DNA of 64,000 bases from Micractinium sp. NFX-FRZ (taxonomy: Eukaryota; Chlorophyta; Trebouxiophyceae; Chlorellales; Chlorellaceae), in contig JAPTJF010000259.1 of NCBI GenBank assembly GCA_029339195.1, positions 22,713-86,712 on the forward strand, written 5' to 3'. Positions 9,172-20,100 of the stretch are shown here, in pieces (the stretch's first letter is position 1; each line of letters opens with the position of its first letter). The position numbers and the translations under genes were made by a program. Under the pieces are notes generated by a model. The model ran no database searches and was not told the DNA's origin. It worked only from the letters and a program-made list of their open reading frames with translations.

Positions 9172-12100
9172 ATGGGTTCATCGCCCTTGCCGGGAAGTTC
9201 CTGGCTGCACTCCAGCTACGTGTGGGACTCAGCATCGCTGCAAGCTAGGCCTTCCACGAAGACGGCCGTCGCGAAGAAGGCTTCACACGCCGCAGTTTGT
9301 CAGGCAAGTGACCTTGCCGTGCGGCGACAGGCGCACGCGCTGTCCCGGCCCCCGCCTTGGGCACTGTGGCACAAGCGAGGAGGCCTGACCCTGCCACCCT
9401 TGCCCTATTGCCCTGCAGGTTGAGGGGTGCGGTGCAGACCTTACCCACCTTCGGTACTTCTTCAAAAAGCAGCGCATCTGCGGTGCGCACCGGGAGGCGG
9501 GGTTGGGGCCGTCACCGCCCGCCCGGAGGCATGCCTGCCTCTGGGGAACTTGGCGGCACCGGGCAGCCATACCGCCTGCCCTGGTTGCTCCCCCCACACC
9601 CAGTTGCCCACACGCACAGCTGGCGCCGCATGTGCTCAAGCGGAGCCGCGCTCCCGCCCTTGCCCCCGCTCACTCGTTTTGCTGGCCCGGACAAGCACAC
9701 ACTCGTGCTCCGCGGTCGCACCTCACCCCGCCCCGCGCCCCTCCCTCGCCTGTGCCCCCGCCCCCTGCCGCCCTGCAGAGCAGCACGCACGCGCTGATGT
9801 GGTGACGGACGCCGCAGGGCGGCAGCTGCGCTTCTGCCAGCAGTGCACCCGCCTGGAGCCCCTGCCCAACTTCTCGTCCGGCCGCCGCTCCTGCCGCACC
9901 AGCCTGGCAAAGCGCCAGGCGCGCGCGCACCGCGGCAAGGCGCACAGCAGCCCCGACAGCAGCCCGGAGCGGCCGGCCGCCCGCGGCGCCGCCTCCGGGG
10001 CGACTGCATCCAGCGACTGCAGCCTGGGCAACAGCAGCGCCAAGGGCGGCAGCAGCCGGCGCGGCGGCGCCGGCGGCGGCGGCCCCTCCTCCAAGCGCAG
10101 CCGGGGCAGCTCGCCGTCGCGCAGCGGCGGCGCAGGCACAGCAGGCACAGCGGGCGCAGCAGGGGCGCCCAGCCCTCACAGGAGCAGCCCCCACGGGGAC
10201 TCCGGCGCCTCACCCGCCACCCTGGCGCCCGCCCCGCTGGCAAGCAACGGCAGCTCCGGGCTGGGCCACGGCCTGGGCTCACCCATGGGCTCGGGCATGC
10301 TGCCGCAGACCAGCCACGAGCAGTCCTTCGCGGCAGCCCTGATGGCGCAGCAGCAGGCGCAGCAGCAGCAGGCAGCGCAGCAGCAGGCGCAGCAGCAGGC
10401 AGCGCAGCAGCGGGCAGCGCAGCAGCAGGCACAGCAGCAGGCAGCGCAGCAGCAGGCGCAGCAGCGGGCAGCGCAGCAGCAGGCGGCGGCGCGGCAGGCG
10501 GCGGAGCACGCTGGGCACAAGCGCAGGCTGGCAGCTGCTGCTGCGGCGGCTGCGGCGGCCAAGGATGCGGAGCCCATGGCGTGGAGCAATGGGCTGACGG
10601 AGAACGACCTTGAGGAGCTGCTGGCCATGGACCCAGGTGGGTGCTGAGCTGGCAGGCGGGTGCTGAGCTGGCAGGCGGGTGCTGGCTGGCGCAGGGCTCA
10701 GCTAGCAGGCGGGTGGAAGGCTGGGCAGCTTGGTGCTTCGTGTTCACTGCCTGTTCCCCGCGCCCTCCCCTGCCGCCCGTTCACCCGCAACTCCCCTCCC
10801 TTCACTCCCTCCCTCTTGCTGCCTGTGGCAGATGACCTGGCCGACGCCCTGCTTGTGCCCGGCATGAGCAACGCATCCAACATGCTGGCCGCAGCCATCA
10901 CGCGCCAGCCCGCCGTGTCAAGCGGCATATCCGACACATCCCAGTGGATTCCCACAAGCGTAGCACAGCCTGTGATGCTGCCCCAGCAGCAGCAGCAGCA
11001 GCAGCAGCTGCCCATGGCTGCTGCGACCTGGTTGGGTGCGCAGCAGCCCTCGCTGGCGGCGGCGTACGGCACCGCGCCGCCGGCGTCGCACCTGGCGCGT
11101 GCAGGCAGCGCCGCGGCGGCAGCCGCTGCCCCAGCAAACCACGTGCCCTCGGCTGGCGGCACCGCCGCTCGTGTGCTGCCCAACGGGGCGCATCCGAACG
11201 GCAGCAGCGGAGCGGGTGCCAACCCCTATGGCGTGGGGGTGGCTGCCGCCAGGTGGGCTGCTCGTTGGGAAGCGGCACAGGTGGCGTCCATGCAGCAGGC
11301 GGCCTCGGGCGTGGGTGCTGCTTCCCAGCACATGTACCCCGAGCACGTCGTCACTCGCTTCTCTCTCAAGGTGCGCCCTGTGGCTCGCCTTGTGATGAGT
11401 GAGGTGCCATGTTCTACAGGTTGTGGGGGCAGCTTGCCGGGGCTGGCTGAGGGACCAGAGGCTGTTGGGGTGGTCAGGGTGGGGCGAGGGTGGGGTGGGG
11501 TGGCTGGCTGAGGGACCAGAGGATGGCAGGTTGACGTGTAACCAGAGCACGCCCTCGCTACCTATTGACTCCATTGTTGTGTTGGCTGAGGCCACTTGGC
11601 GCGCCCATGGCTCGGGGTGCTTGCTTGGGTCAGCTAGTGTTGATGTGCCGGGCCTGCTTTGCAGGGCCTCCCTCGGCGTCCCGCCTCCACCCAGCAGCCT
11701 CCCCGGCAAGCTGGCTGTCCCCAACACCCCGCCCCCCGTCCCGCCCCCTTGCGGCCCGCAGATTTTTGGAGTGAACCCGGAGCACCTGCCCCCCTCCCTG
11801 CGTGCCGAGCTGCTGGCCGCCCTGCAAGGTCAGTGAGCAGTAAGCCATGACGCCCTGCCCCCGCCTGCTCCTGCCTGCCCCCGCCTGCCCCCGCCACCCC
11901 CACCTGCCCTGCCCCCCAGCGTCCACCGGCTCACTGAACTCTGCCCGCCCCCAGAGGTGGGCCCACCACAGGCGGCACGCCAGCAAGGGCAGCCGCTGTC
12001 CCCATGGGCTTGCCCGCCCCGCCGCGCGCTTTGCGGCGCACTTTGCGGCGCTCGCCCACGCATCCCCCGCCCCTGCCCTGCCCCCATCCTTTCACGCCCC

Positions 12101-15100
12101 GCTCGCTCGGCCCCATCCTTCTGGACAAAGCAGCACCCTCGCCGGTCCCTCACCTCACCCCATGCCTCGTCACCCCACTCGCTGGCGTGCAGTGTCCCCG
12201 ACTGTGCTGGAGGGAGCCATCCGCTGCGGCTGCACCCACCTGGTTGCCGACGTCCTGCTGACCGCCGAGGAGCGGCGGCAGCTGAGCGCCGCGCCGCGCG
12301 TGGCGGCGGCGGTGCAGCACCTGCGGGGCGGAGAGCACTGGCGCGGCCGAGAGGCGGCGCCCGCCATTGTGGTGAGCCGGTGCAACAAGCCCAGCCAGCC
12401 AAGCCAGCCAGCCAGGCCTGCTTTCCAGGATGCCTGCATCTTGGGGTGGGGCGGGTTTGTGTGGGTAACATTAGAAAGACATCTTGAAAACTGGCCTCCT
12501 CAGCTGCCTTGGAGCGGGTGCAGTGCAGTGCAGTGCAGTGCAACCAGCAGGGGCCGCGGTGCAGCCAGCGACTGACGTTGGTGTGGTGTGATGTGATGCA
12601 CGGGCAAGGGCGGGGGCTGCAGGCGTGGGTGGGTGGGTGTGGGTGGGCGGAGTGCTGCGGCAGCAGGCGTGCGCTCGTGGCGCAGGTTGTGTGCTGGCCC
12701 AGGCACGCACCGCCCAGGAGGTTGCAGCAGGGCGTGACTGCTCACACGGCCACTCTCGAGCTGCCCACGGCTGCCTGCCACTTGTTTGGGGCTGGCGCCT
12801 GCCCGCTGCCGGCCGATGCCCACCGCGTTGCCCATCCTGCCCACCCACCCCCGCAGGCACAGCTCGGGCCGCTGGTGGCCCTTGGCACAGCCGCCGCCAC
12901 GGCCGCCGGGCTCAGCGGCGCCCCCGCCCCGCTGCCCTGCATCCACATGGGTGGCGCGCAGCTGCTGCCGCGCCTGCAGCTGGTGGGGCCTATTGCCAGC
13001 ACCGTCAGCGCGGGCGGCGGCCTGTTCAGGCTGGCCATCTCCCCGGCGCCCTCTGGCATGCCCGGCCCGCCCGCCACGCTGGCGGCGGCACTGCGCTGCC
13101 GCAGCCACGGGCAGCTGGTGGGCGTGGCCGCCTCGGTGGTGCGCCCCGCTGGCAGGGCGCACGGGTCAGGCGGCCTGGGGAGCGAGGGCATGGAGGAGGG
13201 GCGCGGCGGTGACGCTGGTGCTTCTGATGAGGAGGAGGCGGGAGACGAGGAGGCGGCGGCGGCGGGTCCTGATGATGATGATGAGGAGGGGCAGGCAGAG
13301 GGGCAGGGCCTGCCCCTGGCCCCCGGAGACACGCTGCTGGAAGCGTGGGCCCCGTCTGCCAGCCGGTCTGAGGGCTGGGGCCTCTACGAATTCGAAATGG
13401 CCTCTGGTGAGCAAAAATAAAATGAGAATAAAAACTGCGCTGGGGCTCGCTTCGGGATGTCGGGCACCCCTGAGTGCCTGTGCCCTGCGGGCGGGCCCGG
13501 ACGGAGGCACAGCCGTGCCGTGCCGTGGAGTCCTTTTCCCGCCGCCCCACACCCAGCCCCGCTCCCCTGACCCTCACTCCCCTCGCCCCTCCTCTGCCCT
13601 GCCCACCCCGTGGCTCACCTGCAGGCTCCCTCCTGAGCGAGCCAGTCCCCACGCTCCTGCTGCCCGACGAGCACGCTGCCGCAGCTGCAGAGCTGTGCCA
13701 GCTTCAGCAGGAGGAGGAGGAGGCGGGTTCCGCAGCCTCTGCCGCTGCGGCTGCGCTCGAGGGCAGCGCCGGCGTGGGGCCGACCCCCGCCCAGCCCTCC
13801 CTCGCTGCCACGGTTGTCCGCCTCGTGGCCGCCGTCCTGCGTTACCTGTCACGGCGGGAGGCTGCCGAGGCAGAGGGCCCAGCCAGCGGTGCTGCCGAGG
13901 CGTTTGCTGCAGCCTACCCGCCCGCCGCCACACAGCGCCTGGCAGCGGTGGCGCAGCGTTTGGTGGCGATGGCGCTGCGCGCGCGCTGGCCCGCCGTGGC
14001 AGCCCTGCTGCTGCCCGCGATCACAGCGGACGGCTGCGGCGCAGCAGCGGCGGCCGCCGCGCTTGACGCCCTCAGCTCCCCTGCCCCCTCAGCCCTCCAC
14101 CTGGCCATCGCATCTGGCTCCGCCCCTATGCTCTCCGCCCTGCGCGACTGGGCTGCCGCACACGAGCTGGACTGGGCGGCGGCGGCGGCACAGGCTCAGG
14201 CACGTGCGGCGGCGGCGGCGGCGGCGGGAGACGGGGAGGCACCCCTGGGCGTCCAGTCACCCACGCTGCGGCTGGACCCTCTGCTGCTGGCAGCAGCCAT
14301 GGGCGGCGACTTGGCGTCCGACATGGTGCAGCAGCTTGAGGGTGAGAGAGAGGATTGGGGGGTGGGGATATGTGTCGTGCTGTGCTGCGCTGTTTCTGTT
14401 TTGTGGGATGGCTTGGTTCTGCCGCCAAGGGAGGCTGTGCCGCTCCTAGCTTGCTCATCGTGCCTGGTGTTGCCTGGCACATGTGCCAGGCGTTATTGGG
14501 CTTGTGTGTATTGTGGCATGCTTGTGCAATCTCCTGGCGGTTTGGGTGCACCTGCCACACTCGGCGCCCTCCGCTGAGCCCCTCTCTCCTGCCGGGCACC
14601 TGTCACCCCCCGTGCCCTGCTGCTGCAGCACTGCTGGGGGCCGAGCGCTTCACCGAGGCAGCTGACACGGCAGGCCCCGACGGCTGGACCCCCCGGCGGG
14701 TGGCAGAAGCCACCGGCAACGCGGCCCTGCTGGCAGCGCTGCCCGCGGCGCCCGCTGCTGTGGTCGCCCAGGCGCAGCACGCGCAGCAGCAGCGGCGGCA
14801 GGAAGCGGCGGAGCCTTTCGTGGCAGCGCTGCCTCCCCATAAACTGAGGCTGCTTGAAGCTGAGGAGGAGGAGGAGGCGCTGCTTGCGGCAGGGCTGCTG
14901 AAGCCGGGGCGGACGCTGGCGGCTGCCGAGCTGGCGGCGGCTGAGCTGGCGGAAGCTGAGCTGGCTGCGTCGCCCAGCAAGGCGGGCGCAGCAGGCGGCT
15001 CCAAGCTGCGGGATGCGCCGCCCGGCGCCAAGGCGGCGGCGGGCCAGCACGCTGTGCAACCACAGCAGCCTCCCGGCCACGACGAGCAACTCCTGAAGGA

Positions 15101-15293
15101 GCTGCTGGAAGAGATGCGTGTGCCTTCAGAGGTGGGCCAGCAGGGCCAGCTGGGCGCAGCAGGCGCAGCGCGGCCCGCCAGGCGGCCCGCCAGCGCCTTT
15201 GCCTCCCACCTGGTGACCACCAGCCTGGCGGGAGTGGCGGCCGCCGCTGTGGCCGCCCTGGCGTCTGTGGTCGTGCGCATGGCGGATGCCTAG
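9172..15293 (+). CDS. SBP-box transcription factor with ankyrin region and hydrophobic tail (CRR1/SPL1-like)
   Basis: Nine exons join in phase to 1256 residues: 9172-9303, 9419-9482, 9779-10636, 10832-11370, 11762-11828, 12193-12371, 12857-13406, 13625-14341, 14629-15293. The SBP DNA-binding domain spans about residues 42-110 and is built across the first three exons: CQVEGCGADL, QRICEQH, LRFCQQC, then RRSC. The first zinc site (Cys43, Cys48, Cys65, His68) is complete. The second has Cys85, Cys88 and Cys104, but Glu92 where a His is expected. Then come Ser/Gly-rich and Gln/Ala-rich linkers, a conserved segment EHVVTRFSLKIFGVNPEHLP with HLVADVLLTAEE, an ankyrin-like region (SALHLAIASGSAPML, GWTPRRVAEATGN) and a C-terminal hydrophobic helix (SLAGVAAAAVAALASVVV). 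This order matches large plant SPL proteins and Chlamydomonas CRR1, the copper/hypoxia regulator. The family is firm; a copper role is only inferred. Confidence 0.88.
9304..9309 (+). other. GC-AG intron donor in the SBP-box gene
   Basis: Exon 1 ends TTTGTCAG and the intron starts GCAAGT, the typical U2-type GC-AG donor. The acceptor is CCCTGCAG before 9419. Only this junction restores the CQVEGC start of the SBP domain, so the rare donor is well supported by protein homology. Confidence 0.8.
10345..10500 (+). repeat. CAG/GCG triplet-rich tract coding Gln-Ala repeats
   Basis: CAGCAGGCGCAGCAG-type units recur inside exon 3 of the SBP-box gene and encode alternating Gln/Ala runs. This is a likely length-variable, disordered linker. 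A shorter CAG run follows at about 10984-11008. Confidence 0.8.
10637..10710 (+). repeat. Tandem repeat at start of SBP-box intron 3
   Basis: The intron opens with near-identical units of about 22 bases built on GTGCTGAGCTGGCAGGCGG, repeated three times with decay. A second intronic tandem pair (GGCTGGCTGAGGGACCAGAG) lies at about 11430-11525 in intron 4. Confidence 0.7.
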
Positions 15294-17195
15294 GAAGCCT
15301 CCCCTGGGGGCCGCGCCTGCCTCTGTCTTCGGGCTGGCAGGGGGACGGGCGCGGCCTGTCGAGGGCGGGCCAGGCCCCCCTTTGCCCTTTTTTTACCCCG
15401 GCGCCACCATATCTTTTGGTTACATTGCACCACATGCAACTATGCACTGACTTTGTGTCGGCTCTGTGCCTGCCCTCACGACGCTTACTCACTTCTATCT
15501 ACCTCCTCCCTTTCCCTTCCCCTTCCCCCTTGCCTTGCCTGTTTGCTAAGCGTCCCTGCCAAACACACACCGCCGACAATCGCCCTCGCACCCTCCACCA
15601 CCACACACACACACGCGGCAGCAGCACAACTCCCACCCCTGCCTCCCACCCCTGCCTCCCCTCCCAAACGACACCTCCCTTTCAAGCGTGTTGCAGGATC
15701 CGCCCGCCAGCAGTCTCCTCCTCCCTTTCAATGCTGCACCTAGAGCCCTACCAACTTTTTCGGGGTCAGGCTCCCAACCTAACCCGCCCGCCTGCCTGCC
15801 AGTGTTTGCCACCCTATTTATTGCGTTCCCGTGCCCCTGTCACCTTCATGTTGTGCCGCCTGCGGCACCCCAGCTGCCCGGGCGTTGACACTGGCGCTCG
15901 GCATGGAAGCTGCGTGGACCTCGAGGCATGCAGCGCCGTGCCGTGCCGCTCTTGCAAAGCCATGATGATACGCCTCCAGTTCCCAGCTGTCGCTCTTATT
16001 CGTCCTCTTCTCTCGCCCATTCTTTCCCCTACCCTTCATGCTTGCTATTCCCAGCGCCCTCGTAACTGCGCTTCCAGCTTCAGGCTCGGGAGAGCACCCT
16101 CCACCCTTCATGTGAAGCTGCGCCACAACATATTTTCGATCACATCAGATGAAATCAGTGCACGGAGTGTGTGCGGGCGTGCATGGATGTGGAGGGGGCA
16201 CAGCGGGGGGCACCCGGGTGCTGGCATGCCTGCTGGGGGTGGATGGTGACCCGCTCGGTTTCAACCCCCTTCTTCTCCTGTCTCATGAGTGCTGTTGGCT
16301 CCGTGGACTTGAAATGTAATGATGATGATGATGATGAATGGGACGAGGCTGGCAGGTTTGCGAGGTTGGGGGGTGGAAGGCTTGGGGCTGGCCAGTTGCA
16401 AGCTGTTGATGCGATCAAAGTGGTGTGCCTGTCTTTTCATTGTCCTGTTTGGGACGCAGGAGAGCGTGGGAAGCGAGGTGGTACAGAAATAGATTGAACG
16501 GGACGTGGCTGGGGTGGTGGTGGTGGTGGGGAGGGCATGAATGGGCTGGAGGCCTGCGCTGCTCCCGCTGAGGGTGTGCAGGGCTTGGGAGGGGGCTGCA
16601 CACCTGAGCGTGCACAGCCTTGAGGAGGGGGCTGGGAGTCGCCAGCCCTGGGGCGCTGGCCAGGGGGCAATCAAAGGAGGAGAGGTGCATACATAGTTCG
16701 GAGGGAAGGAGGGGGGAGGAAGCAAGGAAAAGGGGAGGCGAGCCCTGGGCAAGGGGGCGCGCACACATGTGCATGTATGCACCCACAAAGGGTGCGGTCA
16801 TCGGCTCGTGCTATATGTGTGTCTCAGTGTCGAAAATACAACTCGTAAACAGCATCAAACAGGCGGCAGTGGGGAGGCTGGGAAGGAGCAGTGCGGGGCG
16901 AGAGGGAAGACGGGAGGGGGGAGGGGGGAGGCTGGCAGTGGTGGCTGGAGCGCGCCCGGCCCGGGCTGATATTGCAGGCATTTTGCGAGAAGCAATGGGC
17001 ATGCTGGCAGCACTGCGTTGCAGCGAGGTGCAGCACGACGCGCGCAGCAGGGCGCTGCGCTGGATGACAATGCGCATAGGTGTGGCTCCTGCCTCGCCCG
17101 CCCTAGGTCCAGCCCATGCCGTTCACAGGGGAGAAGGCTTGCAGGTGCAGTACCAGTGCTGGCAGTACCCATGCAGCACCCGTGCGGTACCCACC
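15294..17195. other. Convergent intergenic region, SBP-box and bZIP 3' flanks
   Basis: It contains the 3' UTRs of both genes. Pyrimidine-rich DNA fills 15480-15840 (+), and an ATG/GAT triplet run lies at 16318-16337 next to a TGTAA at about 16315. No further gene was recognised. Confidence 0.4.
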
Positions 17196-20100
17196 CTAGC
17201 CCATGCTGCTGGCGGGGGAGGCGGCGCTGTGGCCGGGGGTGCCGGCGCTGCCTGCACCGCTGGTGGTCTTGCCCGTGCCCATCGTGCTGAGCACATTGCT
17301 GCAAGAGGCGGCGGGGAAGGGCCGTCACGTCACAAGGGGCGTTTGAGGGCAGGCAAGGGGATGGAGGAAGCACGCACAGCAGGCGGCCACCTCATGTCTT
17401 CGCGGCGGCATGCTCCTGATTCCCCCTGCGGCCTCGCAGGCCCCCCGGGGCTCCCAAAGACTCACGCCATGGCCAGCTCGTCGCAGTACTGCCATGGAAC
17501 AGCACGCCGCACTAGCGTTGCGGAACGCCCCCTCATACTCTGGGAACCGCACGTGCAGCGCCAGTCAAGCAGCGCCCCCAGGTCACGCTCCCACTCACGC
17601 CATGGCCAGCGCATCGCAGTGCAGGGGAAAGGCCTCGCAGACGTAGAGGGCGGCTTGGACGGGGGTGAGGATGCGGGAGAGGGTGCAGGCGTTGATCTCC
17701 ATGCTGGCGCGCTGCTCACGCCGCAGGTTCTCCTGCGGGCAGCAGCAGGAGGGTGCACACACGCTGTGCTCAATTGTGCCACGAAGACAGCGGAACTGTT
17801 CAACTGTTTTTTCCAATCAGAACACGGAGGAGGCAGATCTGTGCTGCACTGTGCCAAGCACTGCGCTTACGTCCAGAGGCTGGGCGGGCCGGGGCCAGTC
17901 GGAGAAAAGGGGCCGGGGTGACGGCTGGCAAGCACGCGCATAAGCAGCAATACAGGCCAGCGTAGTGCAAAGCAGCCCAGCGCAGCACAGCACAGCCCAG
18001 CCCAGCCCAGCACATCGGGAGGCTGCCCAGCCCAGCATCACCATCAGCGCACCTTGACCAGTCTGAGCACAGCGGCCAGCTTGAAGGCCTGCGCGCCGCT
18101 GGTGGCGCGGCTGCCTGCGGCGCTGCTGTCCCCGCTGCCGCTGCCTGCCGCTGCACCCGCGGTAGCGGGCGCGCCAAAGCCGCCGCCGCCGGGCAGCAGC
18201 ATGAGTGACATTGCCTGCATTGAGTGATGGGAGCACTTCAGTGTTCTGCATTTGTGCGTGTATCCGTGCATAGGCGTCTGTGCAGAGGTGGCTGGAGACA
18301 TCACCAGAAAGAGAAGAGGGCGAGAGGCCAGAGAGGGGATGCCAAGGGCTGGTCCCAGGAGTGCTGCGGTACCCGACCACCTTGGCATGCCAACTGCCCC
18401 ACTGCCTCAAGTGGCCCTTATGCTGGCCTCGGCTTGCCTGCATGTTGAGCTGCTGCCGCTGCTGGTAGATGCGGCGCATGAGGGCCAGGTGGGCGGTGCG
18501 CTGCAGCAGCAGCTGCTGCTTCTGCTCGGCAGTGAGGTGCAGCACCTGGAGGTCGGCGGGGGGCGGGGCAGAGGTGGGCCGGGGAGAGGGGTGGGGCGGG
18601 AGAGGGGAGAGGGTGGGACAGTGGCGGGCGATGGAGCATCGGGAGGGGCGAAACGTCGGGGACGGCGTGGGAGTGGCCAGCATGCAGCGTGCGCTGCCAG
18701 CCACCCCCACAGGTCCCAATCAACACACCCCTTTTAACGATGTATCTACCACACCCCTCCCATCTGTCTCCTTCTACCACAAACGTCCCATTGTTTCATT
18801 CTGCTCGCACATCTCCCACCACTCTCTCTCCCCCACACCTGCAGGACGTGCAGCCACTTGTGGCGCAGCATGCTGCCCGGCAGCGCGCCGCTGTCGCCCA
18901 TGCCGGCCTCGTCGCGCCGCTGCAGCAGGTCAATCACGTCCACGCCCTCTGCAGGCCACAACAGACGGGGCACAGAAGAGCAGGGTTTGCTGAGCGTGAG
19001 AGCTGACGTGAAAAGGAGAGCTGCTGGCTGCGCCGCTGCTGCGGCCCAATAACGATCACCCCCTCACGCAGCAAGTGATCGCATTGAGAGCAGGGGACTC
19101 ACCCACGCGCAGCAGGTCCCTGCAGATGCCCAGTGACTCCTGCACCATCACCAGCAGGGGGCTCCGCATGCTGGTGGGCAGGACCACAGCTGCAGGGAGG
19201 GAGAGAAGGAGGGTGGGGGCAACCAGAGGTGAAGGGGAGGGCAGCGGTGGGTGACAGGCGAGCTGGGCGGGCGGCGGCACAGGGCGTGCTGGCTGCTGTG
19301 CTGGCTGGCGGAGGTAGTCTCCTGGAGGCGCTGGCAGAGCGCAGAGTCCAGCGGGACTCACTGGCAGGGCCGCGCTGGCAGGGCAAGGGGCAGCGCACAG
19401 AGGAAGCAGGAGGGCAAGGGGCAGGGCAATGCAGAGAAAGAAGAAGAAGAAGCAGGAGGGCGAAGGGCAGGGCAATGCAGAGGAAGGAGGGCACTGCGCA
19501 GCAGCTGCGCACTCACTGGAGGGGTTGTGCATGCGCAGCTTGTGCTCCTCCAGAAACTGCTTCAGCCGGGCCACCTGCATGCGTGGCGAGCATGGGAATC
19601 ATTAGTCAGCCGAGATGCTAGGGCGAGTGTTTGCGTGTGTCGAGTCTGGTTGCTACATGCTCTCTAAAAGAAGTGGTCCAGCTGGGCTGTGTGAGATGGC
19701 TGTCCAAAGCTGGCAATGGATGCACTCCCGCCGCCCTCCTCCCTCCCTGCCCCTCGCCGCTGCTGGCTGCCGGCGCCATGCCCAGCTCAGCCCATTGACA
19801 GACAGACATATGTGGGGACAATTGAGCTGCCCACCTGGCCTTGGAAGCGCGTCAGCAGCTCATCAAATGCCTCGTGTGGCGGCGCCGGGCCATACATGCC
19901 CAGGAGTGGGTCGGGCACCGTCGCCGCCGCCAGCTCAGCGACCTCCGCCGCCCCGCTGGCGCCCACGTGGCAGCTGCCCTCCACGCCGCCTGGCTGTGTC
20001 ATGTCAGCGTCGCCCCCCATGCCCTCGCCCCCACAAGCAGCCAGGCTGCCAACCGAGTTGTTGCGCCGTGTGTCGGCGTCTGCCCCCCCGCCGGCGGCAG

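Noticed and set aside
9512..10747. Long minus-strand frame opposite the SBP-box exon 3
   Set aside because: Arg/Pro/Ala-rich composition with no domain; it is produced by high GC opposite the real SBP coding strand.
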